Shown piece after piece: positions 1 through 12,160 of a stretch of 64,000 nt of DNA (positions within the stretch are counted from its first letter, which is position 1; each line of letters starts with the position of its first letter). A program made the position numbers and the translations under genes. The stretch is from positions 8,346,364-8,410,363 of the forward strand of contig NC_085876.1 in assembly GCF_034702125.1 (NCBI RefSeq), read 5' to 3'. The notes under the pieces are model-generated. The model searched no databases, was not told the origin of the DNA, and worked only from the letters and a program-made list of their open reading frames with translations. The stretch comes from Engraulis encrasicolus (lineage: Eukaryota > Chordata > Actinopteri > Clupeiformes > Engraulidae).

Positions 1-999
1 AACGACATATTATTATTTTATTATTAGCTGTTTTTTTTTTGTGGTTGTCGTCTGGGGAAATGTATCACACAGACAAAGTTAGGCTACTCAAGTTGCAACT
101 CTGACTGTTACAAGAAGCCACAAGGTTTTTCCATCTACCATGTGAGTGCACTTATATGAATATTTGTTTGATGTGGTTCTGTTTGCCATTACACAACAGG
201 ATGTTGTTTTCAACAGTGAGCAAGTGTGCAATGCTACAAAGAGTAGTGACTGTTAGCAAAAGTTTTATGGAATAGCAACAAATTAAGTTATTATGTACTG
301 AAACCAGAAGTTCTACTCATGCACCAATGCGATGTAAAGCCTTTTGACACTGTTAACCCTTGAAGATTGAGTTGCGTGCAACAAACATGCACTCCTGAGC
401 AAAGATAAGTGCATGGGTAGTGTGGTGTGGATGTGAGCAGGGGGAAAGAGAGATCAGAAGATTAGACACACAGAGAGATAGCTTAGAAACATCCTGTAGT
501 AGAGAGGTCTATATTTAAACAGACGATAAATGAAAATGAATGCAAGGAAAAATCTGCAAATAAATAGCATATGAATAGGAAACCATTATTGCGTAAACAA
601 AACCATTAAAATAAAAATATTACAGAAACGTGCATAATCAAGTAGCCTTGTTGACACAGGTGACATTTTTCTCTTTTCGTTTTCTCTCACACATCTGCCC
701 TATCTGGACATCTGCAAACATTTTATGCAATCCATGGAAAGAACAGCAAAACAACTAACTGTGTAATTTCTAAAAACAGATTTCTGTACAAAACATATTG
801 ATATTTCATGTGAATCTGAGATCTGATCTGCAGAACATTAAGATTATATTGGGGGCCAGATAAGACGGCCTCACGGGCCGTAAACGCCCCTCGGGCCATA
901 GGCTCTCCATCCATGTTGTATACTGGTGTATGTATTTGTTTTGGGGGTATTCAGCCTTTATGCGGACAATACAGTGAAGATGGAGCTCGGACACTAATG

Positions 1000-1112
1000 G
1001 GAGACTGACATGGAGAAGGGTTGGGACATGACCCAGGCGGGATTCAAACCTGGGTCCAGATGGGCAATGTCAGGCATGGTATGGTGTTGCGACATAGCTA
1101 CCCCAAGTAGTC
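1000..1112 (-). mobile_element. tRNA-derived SINE fragment
   Basis: On the minus strand the block carries a pol III B-box-like GGTTTGAATCC flanked by sequence similar to the SINE at 18045-18245. It is truncated and lacks a clear tail. Confidence 0.4.
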
Positions 1113-1497
1113 TGATTGTTTTTGACAGGTCCGAGACCCTATGCTCTGGCACGACAGTCAGGGACAGATTATTGCACAGGCCTATCAGGCCCAAGCCCAG
1201 GGCCCCAAGAGTCAAGAGGGTCTGGAAGCCCAAGCCTCTATATTTCCATTCTCATATTGCGTAAAAATCACAGTTAATGAATTTCCCGTTTGTTTTTTTC
1301 TCGTGGGACAACCTCCTAAACCCTCAACAACATAGACTGTCACATCTGTCCTTCTGGAACCCTGAATTGTTTTTGTAAACTAGCAACACCGTTTGACGGG
1401 GGCCGTTCTTGTTGTCTGGTAGAGGGGCCATGGAAGCATGATCAGTCCCTGATGGCAGTGTTGAGATTTTTTGTGATGATATGCGTGTGGCACACGC

Positions 1498-1507
1498 TGA
1501 TAAATGA
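1498..1507 (+). promoter_or_regulatory. TATA-like site upstream of paralog A
   Basis: A GATAAATGA-type sequence lies about 80 nt before the proposed ATG at 1584. The minus-strand paralog has CATAAATATC about 80 nt before its ATG (14821-14831). The matching distance is suggestive only. Confidence 0.25.
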
Positions 1508-1583
1508 GGTGCCACTGCTGAGGTGGCAGTCATTACCTCTTCAGGACCAAACGACGTCTCGGACAACAGAACATTAGTGAGTC

Positions 1584-4500
1584 ATGCAGCGTATCTCAGG
1601 TAATGCAATGCTCCCCTTCAAAAATAACTATTGGTAACGTTAGAAAGGCTACGCACACATGCAATATCTTAAATGCAAAAGCATTTGTAATTTGGAGGGG
1701 TTCAAATGTCTTGACTATTTGGCAAAGCTTTGAGACGTGTACCCTAGCAATAGGCCTATTGAATGCATAGTTGATGCAAAATATTGCTCCAACTGTTGAA
1801 GACTTCCTGTTTCTAAAGCAGGGTAACAGTTCAAGGCAGCAATGACTAACGCTGATGGATGTGAATGCTCTATTCCCCATTGTAATACATGTAATATTGC
1901 AATTTTCATCAGAAAAACTTGTCCTTCTAGGAATTTGTCAATACATATGTTGTGCATGTTGTGAATATTTTTTGAGAGATTTGGATCATCTATATAGGAT
2001 TTATTATCAAAACACCTCTGGGGTCATTTATGACCCTGAGAGGATCCATGAGATACTCAACATTATAATGTCCATTGTTGTTGTAATTTTCAAACTCTGA
2101 TTTTTGTATTTTGTGTCTTTGGGCAGGCCATGGTCAGCAGACCTAAAATATTCATAATATAAACATTTATAGTATTAAAATGTAATATATTATGTAAATA
2201 AATAGGGCACCCCCTGCGATAGCCAATGAAGCATATTGTGAGGGCACCCAGGTAGCATTTCCTCTGTTATTGCTCCATATTTGTTGATATCATGGCACAG
2301 TGGTCCTAGACACATTCTGAGAATATGAAATGGAAGTCATCCTGATGAACAAAGAGGGAGGAAACAAGTCATCAGTGTAGAAATCAATGGCGTTTTTAGA
2401 ATTTTCCTTATGATATGGCTATACAAAAGCTGAAGCATCAGTTGAATATTTTTTTTTTGCTCTAATATATATGGAAGACACCTTTTCACAGCTACAATGT
2501 CCAGAAAAAGTTTAAAAGAAATTTTGAGTGTGCATAAGGTTATATGTTTGAGACATGGTTTTGTCTATGTAAATTACCATATTCTGTGATCTTGTGATTT
2601 CATGATCCCAGAAATGTTTAGTACCCTGAAGTTTTATTACAGAAATATCATCTCTGGGCCTAATAATTATGGTAAGACTACTACAAGTGAATAGGCTAAA
2701 TAATGTAAATGATAGATATCACCATGAAACTTTCTCAGTTGATTACTTGTGATGAGAGAAGAAAAAAAATGTATAGGATGTGTTTTATATTTTGATGTTT
2801 ACATATGCAAATGAGGGCATACATCATATTTAGCATATACGTAAGTTTGACTGTTTTTTATCAAAACAATAAAATGTTCAAATTCACATTTTTTTTTGCT
2901 TTAGATGAGGGACAAGTATGTGCAAGATGTAAATAAATTTGAATGAACCCCAAAAAATAATTTATGTAATGGTATTTCTATATGAACTCCTTGGGGTCAT
3001 AAATAACCCCGCTCGGTCAGATTAGTCGCAAAAACAGGCCGGTCGCTTGAGGGTTAAGGCCTTCATCAGGGCGGATAAAAATTGCAACCTTGAGTGCCTC
3101 AGCATCTGTCTACCTGGACCAAGTTTGAGAGCCCTTACACTGATAAGCACCAAGGAAAAAAAGACCCAGAAGCACTCCAATTACCTGCTTGTGTTAGAAA
3201 TATTGGCTACTCTTTAAAAAAATGCGCCAGTGGCAGATTCCACATGGGTCCACACCCCTACTATGTATTGAATATGGCCATATTTGGACATACTGCACCA
3301 CAGTATTTTCAACATTAAGCCACTTTTCTGAGTTGTTTCTGGGGGGATCTAAAACATAGAAGACAACTCAAAAAAGTGGCGTAATGTTCAAAATAGTGCA
3401 GTTGTCCTTTAATCCCAATGTCACCTCTATCATTTTAATGCTGCCAGCTGCTTTATTCTGAGCTTGTTACTGTTATGCGGCTATGTGCCTCAGTTGGGAT
3501 TAGCACAAGTTTAGGTTATGTATATTAATATAATAGTCAGTCACTAGTTTTATAGTAGTCAAGAAAGTAGTCAAGAAAGAGTTCTCTCACTTTGTAAAGT
3601 GTGTTCCCACTTTATTAAGTCGTGTGCACGTCTAGATAAAGCGTGTGCATGCTTTCCCAAACTGTGTGCTCGTCTTGTGAAAACCGTGCGCTCACTGTAT
3701 ATACACCTCATGAGCACAATTTACTAAAGCATGGTCACACTTTGTAAAATGTGCTGACATTATATTGACTGCCAAGAATGAATCATGATTGTTCAATAAC
3801 GTTACCATGTTTTTTAAATCATGGCCTGCAATAAATTGTGCTCAGGAGATACAAAGCGTTGGCACGACTTTAGCTACTCGAGCCCACGCTTTAGGTAAAG
3901 GTGCGCACACACTGTTTGCACGAGCACACAATTTAATAAATCGAGGGCACTCTGCAACTAGCCTGGTCCTGATCATCCCATAATACTACCATTTCACAGT
4001 AGTGGAGCCAATCCTTTGGCGGAAGTACGTAGGATGGCTCGCGACTCTCTGCAACGGGCAGCTCTCGTTTTATTAGGGGTCAGCCCATTGGTCCCACAGC
4101 TCAATGGTCCCACAGCTTATTCCTGCTGCTCCATGTTCCAACATTTAAAAAAAAAAAATTCAAACATAGGCCCTATTTTCCACAACTCCATGTTCCCACA
4201 TGTCTGAGTAAACTAATAGAACGTGGCTTTCTCTCTGCCATGGAACATAGGACCTCAATTTGAATGCATTCTTAGAAATGTGGAAATGTTAAAAGTTTTA
4301 GAGTGTGGGAACATAGACACTCTCCCGTTTTATTGGCAACCTCTATGCATTGTCTCATCCTTGAGCCTTTCAAGGCTCCGTATTATGCATATTCATGTGT
4401 GCATTCATGGAGCAGCTCTGTACTTGTACAATTACGATAAAGGCTTTCTATTCTATTTAGATTCTGTTCTATGCACTTTCGCTGTAGTCTCTGTACACAC

Positions 4501-7500
4501 CTGTAAAAAGGCAGTGTTAACTCAACACTGAAAGAGTACTCTGGGACCAAATACACTCTAGCCAATAACATGTGAAAATCAGATCTCTGTGCTACCACTA
4601 TGCATACATAACGCACAGGGTGTTGTTTAGTAATTGCCATTGTGGTAACAGCTAATTTATAACAGGGGCCGTGGCTTAAGGGGTTAACGCTGCATTTCTT
4701 TTACTGTGTACCCATTGTTTTGCAGGCTGGCTGCTGTGTGGCGTGGTGGCAAGGCTTCTGATGCCCGTGTCTCCATATGCCCACATGCCCCTCTACTGCC
4801 ATGAATACTTGTTTCCATTCCTCTCCGGGCAGAAGCCGTCGGCGCCTGTCCTCAGCCTGCTGGTCGACAAGGTCAATGAGGCCATACGTGAATATGTAAG
4901 CTTTTTTCACATAGGGCTTATAAGCACATCGAGCTTATAAGATTAAATTGTCACCAACATGGTAATGAGCATGTCTTAAACTATACCTTAAAGCGATCCT
5001 ATGCAACTTTGACATAAACACATAGATATAAACCAGAGCCGTAGGCTATATACGGCTCTGATATAAACAACTTTATAGCGGCCTCTAGTGGTTCTGCCGA
5101 AAATGTGCATTGAACTAAATTAGACAGACATTGGCTTCGAGATTATGTGCGAATTAAATTTCGTCGTCTTCTGTAATTAACCAGATTCCCTTCCTTGCAT
5201 TCAGTTCTCTCCACTTCTAAGGGGCTTTTATCATATGTGAGATTCCCCCCCTTGCTTATGAGTTGGCTGCTTCGTAATTCACTTCACACAACTGCAATCA
5301 TGTTTGCACTTCCCTCAGATGGATATTATTTGATCCACTTGTTCTCGGCAGATATCCCCGTCTATATTTCACATTTCCAGTAACTATGTAGGCCTACCTG
5401 TAGCCTACATTAGAAGAACGAGGAAACAAACGGCTATTTTGTTGTCATAATAACGATTTCGAGGTCGAGGTGACAAGACGCGGTTTTATCTCCTGTGGTG
5501 TTGAAAGTGAAAGTGGACATCCATATGCCGACTAGAGATCACGTTTCGTCTCCTCTTGATCGGCAACAACATATATTTATAGCCTCGCTCGACTGATTGT
5601 GTCCTTTGACATCAAATAAAATGTGCGACATCAGATTTCAACTCGTATTTGTGTATCTTTGTAAACTAAACGAGGTGGCGTGGGTTTTGAGAATGCTAAT
5701 GCATACATCCCAGTGTGGTGAATGAATGAAATGAAATCCCCATCTTATGGCGTTCGGCTCTCTCCGGTTTGAAGCCCTTTTCCAATGTTCACACAAGCGA
5801 TTTATTTGCCTGTTCAAACCTTTCATCTCAATTATCTCGTGATTTATTTGCAGTCCCATTCGTTGTTTTCAGCTAGCCAGTAGCCAGTAGCCAGCTTTCA
5901 GCAAGCTGATGCCTTATGTAGACCTCCTTGGCTGCTGCTTAGTTAGCACACAGACCTAATACAGGTCTGTGAGTTAGCAAACGAAGGAATAGGTCTCGCT
6001 CCCCTCATACAGCATAGAAATCTAGACGCCCCTAGCGGCCACAAATTGCACAACAACAAAAGGCGCGGCGCCGCCAGGCAAAACTGCAAGTGCTGTTTCG
6101 GAAAAGGAGCACTAGGCGGTGATGGAAATATTGCCATTTTCCCCATTACGGGTCAGTCAAGCAAAATCTTGAGTACCAAGCCATTTCATGACTATGAAAA
6201 AGTTGCATAGTGTCTCTTTAACCCCTATGGGCAAGGCCACTATTCAGTTATTGTCACCAAAATTGCAATGACCAAGTCTTAATCTCGCCAATGGCATATC
6301 AGTGTTGTTATGATGTAGTTGAGAGCGAATGGGCCTGCCGACGGGCCCATCTGCACAAAGAGGGTGCAAACCTTGTTAATGTCATAGCAATGCTGTTATG
6401 ATGTGCTTTTATGGGCAATACCATCTGCATGAAAGGGCTACAATTTATTAAGACCCTTTTAATATGTATATGGATATTTTCTTGATCTATATATATATTT
6501 CTTTGCCTATATAGGCTATGTATATAGGAGTGATTCTACAAATCGGCTACGCTTTTAAGTCCATGGATTCTATTTGCCAATTCCACTAACTATTAACTGC
6601 ATCCAATGATGTTTTCTACTGCTCCAGGCCTTTTTATTAGAACACCATGAAAAAGTTGAATTATTTCCATAATTCCATCAATAATGTTAAACTGTCATGG
6701 ATTGTAGATTCATGGCCCAGGTTTCTTAACTATTCCAATCATTATTTTTTTTTTCTTTTTATATACGTTGGCCTTCCAGCTCAAAAAACCCATGAATTGG
6801 GGAATTCGCATTATTAGAATATTGTTATAAAATCACTTTTTTCTTCATCAAAATTTGGGTCACATTAAATCAGTTGAAATTTGGTACTTTCTACATAACA
6901 TGCAATGGTCAATACTTGGCTAGGACATTCTCTGTCTTCATAATGGCCATGATGCGTTTAACATTGAAGTCAATGGCAAAAACAGTGCATGGGAGTTATG
7001 GAAGCCCAGATATCCTTGATGCTTCTATTATTCTAATAAAAAGGCCTGGAGCTGTACATTAGCACACATTTATCTTTCATATAACACAGAAAGTGTAGAC
7101 ATGGCATTATTTCCCTCAGCAAGAACGAATATTTAATACTGGTTTTGGGCATTTTCATGTCGTCCCGTTTTCCAAATGTCAGATTCAGTCTTCATATTAG
7201 CATGTAAAGACACTTGTTTTGCCCAAGACGATTGCAAATGTTGATTCACAGTAATCATCACAATATGACAAAACTGTCAGAAAGACCACTGTCCTTTCTA
7301 TTATACATGAAATTTGCCATTTTGTGTGTGTCCACGAAAACTGTGTTAACCGTGTCACGGTCTGAAACCCCCTCCATAAATCAGTAATGGTTTGGTCTTA
7401 GGCCATACGAATAACATCACGTGATGTCATAACCTCTTTGGCAGGATATGGGAAGACTTTTTGGTAAGTTTTGAGCTCCATCCTCCCATAATTTAATCCA

Positions 7501-10336
7501 TTCTTTTTCATTTTCTCATAGCGGGAAAATTGTGTTAAAACTGTGTTATCAACATATTCATAAGAATCTGAATTAGAAATCACATGTAGAAAAACACAGA
7601 TAAAGCATACAAATACAGTACATGAATTGATTAAGGTGTTGTGGTGGAACTTCTGAGGTCCTCAGTTAGCATAACACCATAAAAATGGCTGAAATGTCAA
7701 GCCGTGTTACCGTCAATGGTGTTACAATTAGCTATGACAGTCAGGGTTGCCAGATGAGGCTGATGATTTCCAGCCCAAAAAATGTTCAAAACCCTCCTAG
7801 AAGCACAAAATCCCGCCCAATTCTATTGATTTCTATGGCAAAAAGTGGGCAGGTTTTTCTGATAAATGCCATTTTTACCCGCACACGGCCATCCTAAGCA
7901 GCCCAATTGGGTGAGAACCAGCCCAATCTGGCAACACTGATGACAGTTGAGGAGGAGTACTGTATGTTTTTGCCAATTTATCTCCATATTGACAGACAAA
8001 GAAACAAAATAATTTGTGTTCTAGGGAGATGGGTTTGTCTGCTCTGTTTTTTCTCCTAAAAAAGTGCCGACTTGTTCCCCTGCACTGTTGACCGTAACAC
8101 AGTTGAGTAACACGGTTGACTGTTTTGAAAGTGTTTTTGAGCTATTGATCCCTTATGTGTTGGAAAAATCCTATGAACAGACACTACAGATTATCTCTGG
8201 AGAAGGAAGTCTTGTGTAAGGAGGGTGAAAAAATTCCAATCAGACGTTACAGGGATTTATAATCAAAAATGTGTCAGTCTGTATCACAGTGAATCATAAA
8301 ATCCTTCTTATGAAGCTCAACAATCACATTTTCTATATCAGTTGCACAGATTTTTTCTCCTAAAAAAGTGCCGACTTGTTCCCCTGCACTGTTGACCGTA
8401 ACACAGTTGAGTAACACGGTTGACTGTTTTGAAAGTGTTTTTGAGCTATTGATCCCTTATGTGTTGGAAAAATCCTATGAACAGACACTACGGATTATCT
8501 CTGGAGAAGGAAGTCTTGTGTAAGGAGGGTGAAAAAATTCAAATCAGACGTTACAGGGATTTATAATCAAAAACGTGTCAGTCTGTATCACAGTGAATCA
8601 TAAAATCCTACTTATGAAGCTCAACAATCACATTTTCTATATCAGTTGCACAGATTAATGACAACATTATTGCTAAGGGACATGAGCACTTTCAAACGTA
8701 TGTTGTTTCAACTCTGTAGTATTTTTATATATGTTTGAAATGACATAGTATTTGTCCATAACACTGTTGACAAAATAATCAAGCAAAAAAAAANAATAAT
8801 AAAAAAAAATAAATAAATAAATAAATAAATAAAATAAAATAATCAAGCAAATGTTCGCTTTCATTAGAGTATTTATCAAATGATTTAAGATTAAGCTTGG
8901 CAATTTGTTTGTTTGGAAACTTAAATATATACACTATGTAAACATCTAGGTCATTTAGTTGAAAAAAGATACTGATAATTGACATTTTGCTTTTGTCACA
9001 AGTGTAGGCGAATCGTAGAATCACTCATATATATATATCATGTTTATGGTAATAATTACCATTTACCATGTAATTTCCAATTAATCTCCCCAGATGTGTG
9101 GGTGTGTATGTATGTGTGTGTGTGTGTTGTTGGCCTATTGATGTGCTTATTTGTTCATGTACTGTATTTTAATTTTTGTTTTACCTGTCTAGGGACTGCA
9201 GATGGAAATTAGCTATATAGCTATAATCTGACTGGCACAAGCCATCTTTTTTACTTCTGTAAACAATGTCTACTGTGCATGGTCCATGCTGAACTAAACT
9301 AAATAAACTAAACTAAACTAAAATCAAAGAAGTAATTCAAAGCTTATGAAAAGCTGAGTTAGATGTAGTCATTGAATGTAACTTCACAACGCACATCGAT
9401 CCACCAGTTGAATGCTGTAATGGTTGTTGAAAAGACTTTACTACTGTGCTACACTACTATGGCATTTCACAGAGCCTAGTAGCAATAAAGAAGAATGTCC
9501 GCACACTGCTCCCGTGTTGCTTTTTTTTTTTTTTTTTTTTCCCTCAAGTGAGCGCTTTCGAGCTTTCGCTCTTCATCAGACTAAAAAAAAATTAAAAATT
9601 AAAAAAAGCAACACGGGAGCAGTGTGCGGACATTCTTCTTTATTTCTACAATAGCCTACTTTGGCCTTTTTTCATGCACCTGCGTCTTGGATGTGCGCAC
9701 CACTAACCTACTGACAGAGCCTAGTAGCAAAATCAAAAACTGTATTAAACAAAGCCGAATAAAGTGAATAAAACAGAAAGACAAGGGACAAACATTTTGG
9801 GTCTAGCCCATCATCAGTGTTTTGGGGACACTGATGATGGGCTAGACCTGAAATGTGTGTCCCTTGTCTGTCGGTTTTATTTACTTTAGTTTAAATGTAG
9901 TGTTTGTAAAATAATTGTTGTTCTTGTTTCGAATGTGTCTTTCCATTCTAAGCATAGGGAGATATTAAACAACATCATCAACCAGTGCCAATTCCAGCCG
10001 ATTGCCGGGGAGCTGTGTGTCCCTGCCCAATCTGCAGACTGCGACTTGATCCGCTCTGCCTGTGCTCTGACAGAGTACATGAAAAAACTCATGCACTTTT
10101 TGAAGTTCGATCTTCCGCACGACAAACTGTGGAAAGCTATAGATTGCCTGCGCAGGGAATTCAGACTCGATTTGATCCCAGGTGAAGACTGCGAAAAGCT
10201 GAGCTTGAAATTGACAGAGCCCAATGATACTTTTGGATCCAAGTGTGTTGGGAATCAGACCCTGGAGACACTTCATCAATGGCTCCTTCACTATCCGCAA
10301 CAGAATAATGCCGAGGCTGTCCTCAAGAAACGCTAG
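1584..10336 (+). CDS. Putative secreted helical cytokine, LIF/CNTF/M17-like (paralog A)
   Basis: Three coding exons: 1584-1599 (ATG plus 13 nt, donor GT at 1600), 4726-4895 (acceptor TTTTGCAG, donor GTAAGC), and 9953-10336 (acceptor ATTCTAAG, stop TAG). Intron phases are 1 and 0 and the joined frame is open for 189 aa. Residues 1-25 form a hydrophobic signal peptide (WLLCGVVARLLM). A predicted helix A spans about 46-75. Cysteines are at 30, 74, 84, 92, 99, 127, 142 and 160. The C-terminal helix contains FGSKCVGNQTLETLHQW, which resembles the CNTF/CTF1/CLCF1 D-helix pattern F..K..G...L..L.QW. A first coding exon of under 20 nt (phase 1) followed by a phase-0 intron is the LIF/OSM gene layout. 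Exons 2 and 3 match the minus-strand gene at 12836-14746. Seen: ORF, splice signals, paralogy. Known: the LIF-family layout. Inferred: cytokine function. Exon 1 is the least certain part, but its paralog has a near-identical start and donor. A short-chain cytokine (IL-7/TSLP type) is an alternative. Introns 1 and 2 are 3.1 and 5.1 kb and full of repeats. Confidence 0.6.
3308..3402. repeat. Short fold-back repeat
   Basis: CCACTTTTCTGAGTTGT and its near-complement ACAACTCAAAAAAGTGG face each other across about 30 nt, with further complementarity outside. It resembles a small inverted-repeat element in intron 1 of the cytokine-like gene. Confidence 0.5.
3560..3965. repeat. Degenerate ~24-bp repeat array in two inverted halves
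   Basis: The left half repeats a loose unit GTGTGC(A/T)CG followed by an A/T-rich stretch ending in AAA. The right half carries the complementary unit (CG.GCACAC, TTTA). The halves meet near 3760. The sequence shows the repetition directly; its origin is unknown, perhaps subterminal repeats of a DNA transposon. Confidence 0.45.
4992..6217. mobile_element. Non-autonomous DNA transposon, 1.2 kb, TTAA-flanked
   Basis: The termini AGCGATCCTATGCAACTTT and the complement of AAAGTTGCATAGTGTCTCT form imperfect inverted repeats, with TTAA on both sides (4988-4991, 6218-6221). No transposase-like frame is visible. It lies in intron 2 of the cytokine-like gene. TTAA suggests piggyBac-type targeting, but TTA/TAA (Harbinger-type) duplication fits too. 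Confidence 0.6.
6222..6372 (-). mobile_element. Partial copy of the TTAA-ended hairpin MITE
   Basis: Shares the segments on the PIF-like blocks at 13344-13522 (TTATTGTCACCAAAATTG, GTTGTTATGATGTAGTTGAG, GGGCC..CCGACGGGCCC, ATCTGCA) with the full copies at 12640-12812 and 18898-19084. It is diverged and directly abuts the 4992-6217 element. Confidence 0.5.
6621..7052. mobile_element. MITE with 22-bp terminal inverted repeats
   Basis: GCTCCAGGCCTTTTTATTAG at the left end is matched by its exact complement at 7031-7052. The interior holds no meaningful coding frame. Intron 2 of the plus-strand cytokine-like gene. Confidence 0.65.
7742..7939. mobile_element. hAT-type non-autonomous element with perfect 8-bp TSD
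   Basis: The ends CAGGGTTGCCAGATGAGGCT and the complement of AGCCCAATCTGGCAACACTG match at 17 of 20 positions. The 8-bp ATGACAGT occurs immediately before (7734-7741) and after (7940-7947). 8-bp duplications and CAG ends are typical of hAT transposons. It is 198 bp and non-coding. Confidence 0.85.
8047..8654. repeat. Two-copy 304-bp tandem duplication
   Basis: 8047-8350 and 8351-8654 are head-to-tail copies with about four substitutions, so the duplication is recent (or a collapsed/expanded assembly artefact). Each copy holds a palindrome-like stretch around GTAACACAGTTGAGTAACACGG. Intron 2 of the cytokine-like gene. Confidence 0.9.
9484..9647. repeat. Fold-back element with poly-T loop side
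   Basis: AAGAAGAATGTCCGCACACT...GTGTTGC at the left is repeated as its perfect complement at 9607-9645, around a T21 tract and a GAGCGCTTTCGAGCTTTCGCTC core. It is a typical snap-back MITE. Confidence 0.65.
9757..9893. repeat. Near-perfect 60-bp arm palindrome
   Basis: The arms (AAAGACAAGGGACAAACATT and GTCTAGCCCATCATCAGTGT outward-in) are complementary over about 60 nt with a loop of about 10 nt. It ends about 60 nt before the exon 3 acceptor at 9951-9952, so the pre-mRNA could fold a strong hairpin there. Confidence 0.7.
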
Positions 10337-10741
10337 TGCTGTAGGGTCATAGAGGAGGTCTTGCAGAAGAACATCTGTATTATTTACTGAGAATGTTGCC
10401 TTTTCTGTTTCTTTTGACAATGATAAGTAACTTGTGTGCTTTTGCTTTTTATGTTCATTCCTCATATGTTCATAAATTCTGTGTAACAAGGGGTATGCAA
10501 GAGGTTTTAAATGAGCAAGTGTCTGTTATTCTGTTGTGGGAATTTTGCTTTATTTTTGCTTGGCTTGACATGAAGGACTAATTCGTGCTTTGCTTTTTCA
10601 TTTCATGTCTTATACATTATTCACAAATTGGCTCATATATTGTAAGAGCATGGTACTTTGGTTGAAACATACAGTAGTTTGTGTATATTTTTTGAACATC
10701 TGTTAAGTTGAACCCTACTTCTTTGATCATTGCTAAACACA

Positions 10742-10747
10742 AATAAA
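10742..10747 (+). terminator. Poly(A) signal AATAAA of paralog A
   Basis: AATAAA lies 406 nt after the TAG stop at 10336 in AT-rich DNA. It is the nearest canonical signal and a plausible 3' end. Confidence 0.45.
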
Positions 10748-11894
10748 CGTTAATAGATGTTATGGTGTGACAAAGAGATGTCTTGAATTGTCTTGAATAA
10801 TTGAATGTGTTAAATGGGAGCTGGGGTTAAGTAGCCAGGCCGCGCCCTCCTAGTGACGCAACACCTTCAGCATTGCTTCTAGTCAGGCCAGGAGCCAAAC
10901 TAAAATTGTTTCTGAGCTCTGCAGAAATCGGGAACTCCTCCCACTTTGCCGGAAAGCAAACAACTGGTCGCAATCCAAGGGAGACGGGTCAACCATGCCG
11001 TTTGGGAAATGTTAATAGTTATGTTCTTGGTCAGACCAAGTCTCGAAGAGATTTGAAAGTCGATGATAATCAGGCTAGGGGTGAAGAAGGGTTGGGTAGG
11101 GATGCATTGTTGGAGATAGGGGTAGGGGGAGAGTAAAGGTGAAATGGTAACACTTGCAGGTGGCATAGGTATGACATGATGGTGTCACAACAGTATCGTG
11201 ACGGAGTTATGGATGTGTCATGATCATGTCAATGCCATTAACATTTTATGGCTGTGTTCATTAACATTTGGCTATGGTAAAGACAGCCAATTAAACATTG
11301 ACAACTTTTCATGACCATGAGGTGACATTGCTATAATGACATTGACATTAAGTTTATGACTGACTCGTCCATGTCTGTCATGACACCGTCTGGACACACT
11401 TATGATATTGTCATGTCATGCGGAAGCAAACGTCAAGCAAAGTGTTACCGTTAAAAGTAAAAGAGAGTAGATGTTAAACGATTCAAAAGGCCTGGGTGTG
11501 ACATGCGGCCCTTGTAAGGCTGTCAGTGTTACTAGACCTTACTAGATCTGTAACCTTTGGAGGGTGCTTGTCAAGGCTGGCCCAAGCCTTTATGGGGCCC
11601 TAGGCAACATTTAATCTGCCCCCCCCCCATACCACCACCTACGCAGCATCAGATGCTTCATAAGCTTCATGTACTTGCACGAGTGAGGGGTAAGAGCTAA
11701 GAACAGGGTAGGCTGTCTGTAGATCATGTACCCATTTATCACAAAAGGATTTACAATGAAATGTCATTGAGGTGTCCCCCAATGTATCATGGCTTCTTGA
11801 TACATGAGAAAGACACAAGTATATGATCACGGAAAACGAAGGAGAGTTAAGTTCTTCCTGGAACTTTGCTGCTCTTGGGGGGGAGGGGGGAGGA

Positions 11895-12160
11895 GGTTAG
11901 GGAGCTGGTGGCATGGGGGCCCTAAGCCATCGCATAGTTTGCTTATGCCCCGGGATGGCCCATGTGCTTGTCGCAGCGCGCTAAGCACCCCACATATGGG
12001 CTTGCTTGCTCACGGGGACCCAGGTTCAAGTCCGGCCCGAGTCATGTCCCAATCCTGCCCATCTCCCTCTCTCTCCCACTCGCTTCCTGTCAAACTCTCA
12101 ACTGTCCCATCACCAATAAAGCCCTTTGCTAAATGAATAAATGAATAAATAACTAAATAA
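11895..12160 (+). mobile_element. tRNA-derived SINE
   Basis: A B-box-like GGTTCAAGTCC at 12023-12033, a CTTCCTGTC...CTGTCCCATCA..AATAAAG 3' module shared with the copy at 18045-18245, and a terminal (AATG/AAATA) repeat. These are hallmarks of fish tRNA SINEs. Confidence 0.65.

Noticed and set aside
357..3054. TTAA-bounded interval (CCCTTGAAG ... CGCTTGAGGG) with GGGGTCAT.TATGACCC palindromes, as a piggyBac-like element
   Set aside because: The ends match at only about half of the positions, and the interval contains the proposed first exon of the cytokine-like gene. TTAACCCC tips are common here because of another MITE family.
4223..4531. 102-codon ORF upstream of the cytokine-like exon 2, as an alternative first exon
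   Set aside because: No signal peptide, no donor in the needed phase, no recognisable domain.
9965..10489. 174-codon minus-strand ORF opposite the cytokine-like exon 3
   Set aside because: Antisense shadow of a supported exon with no splice or homology support of its own.
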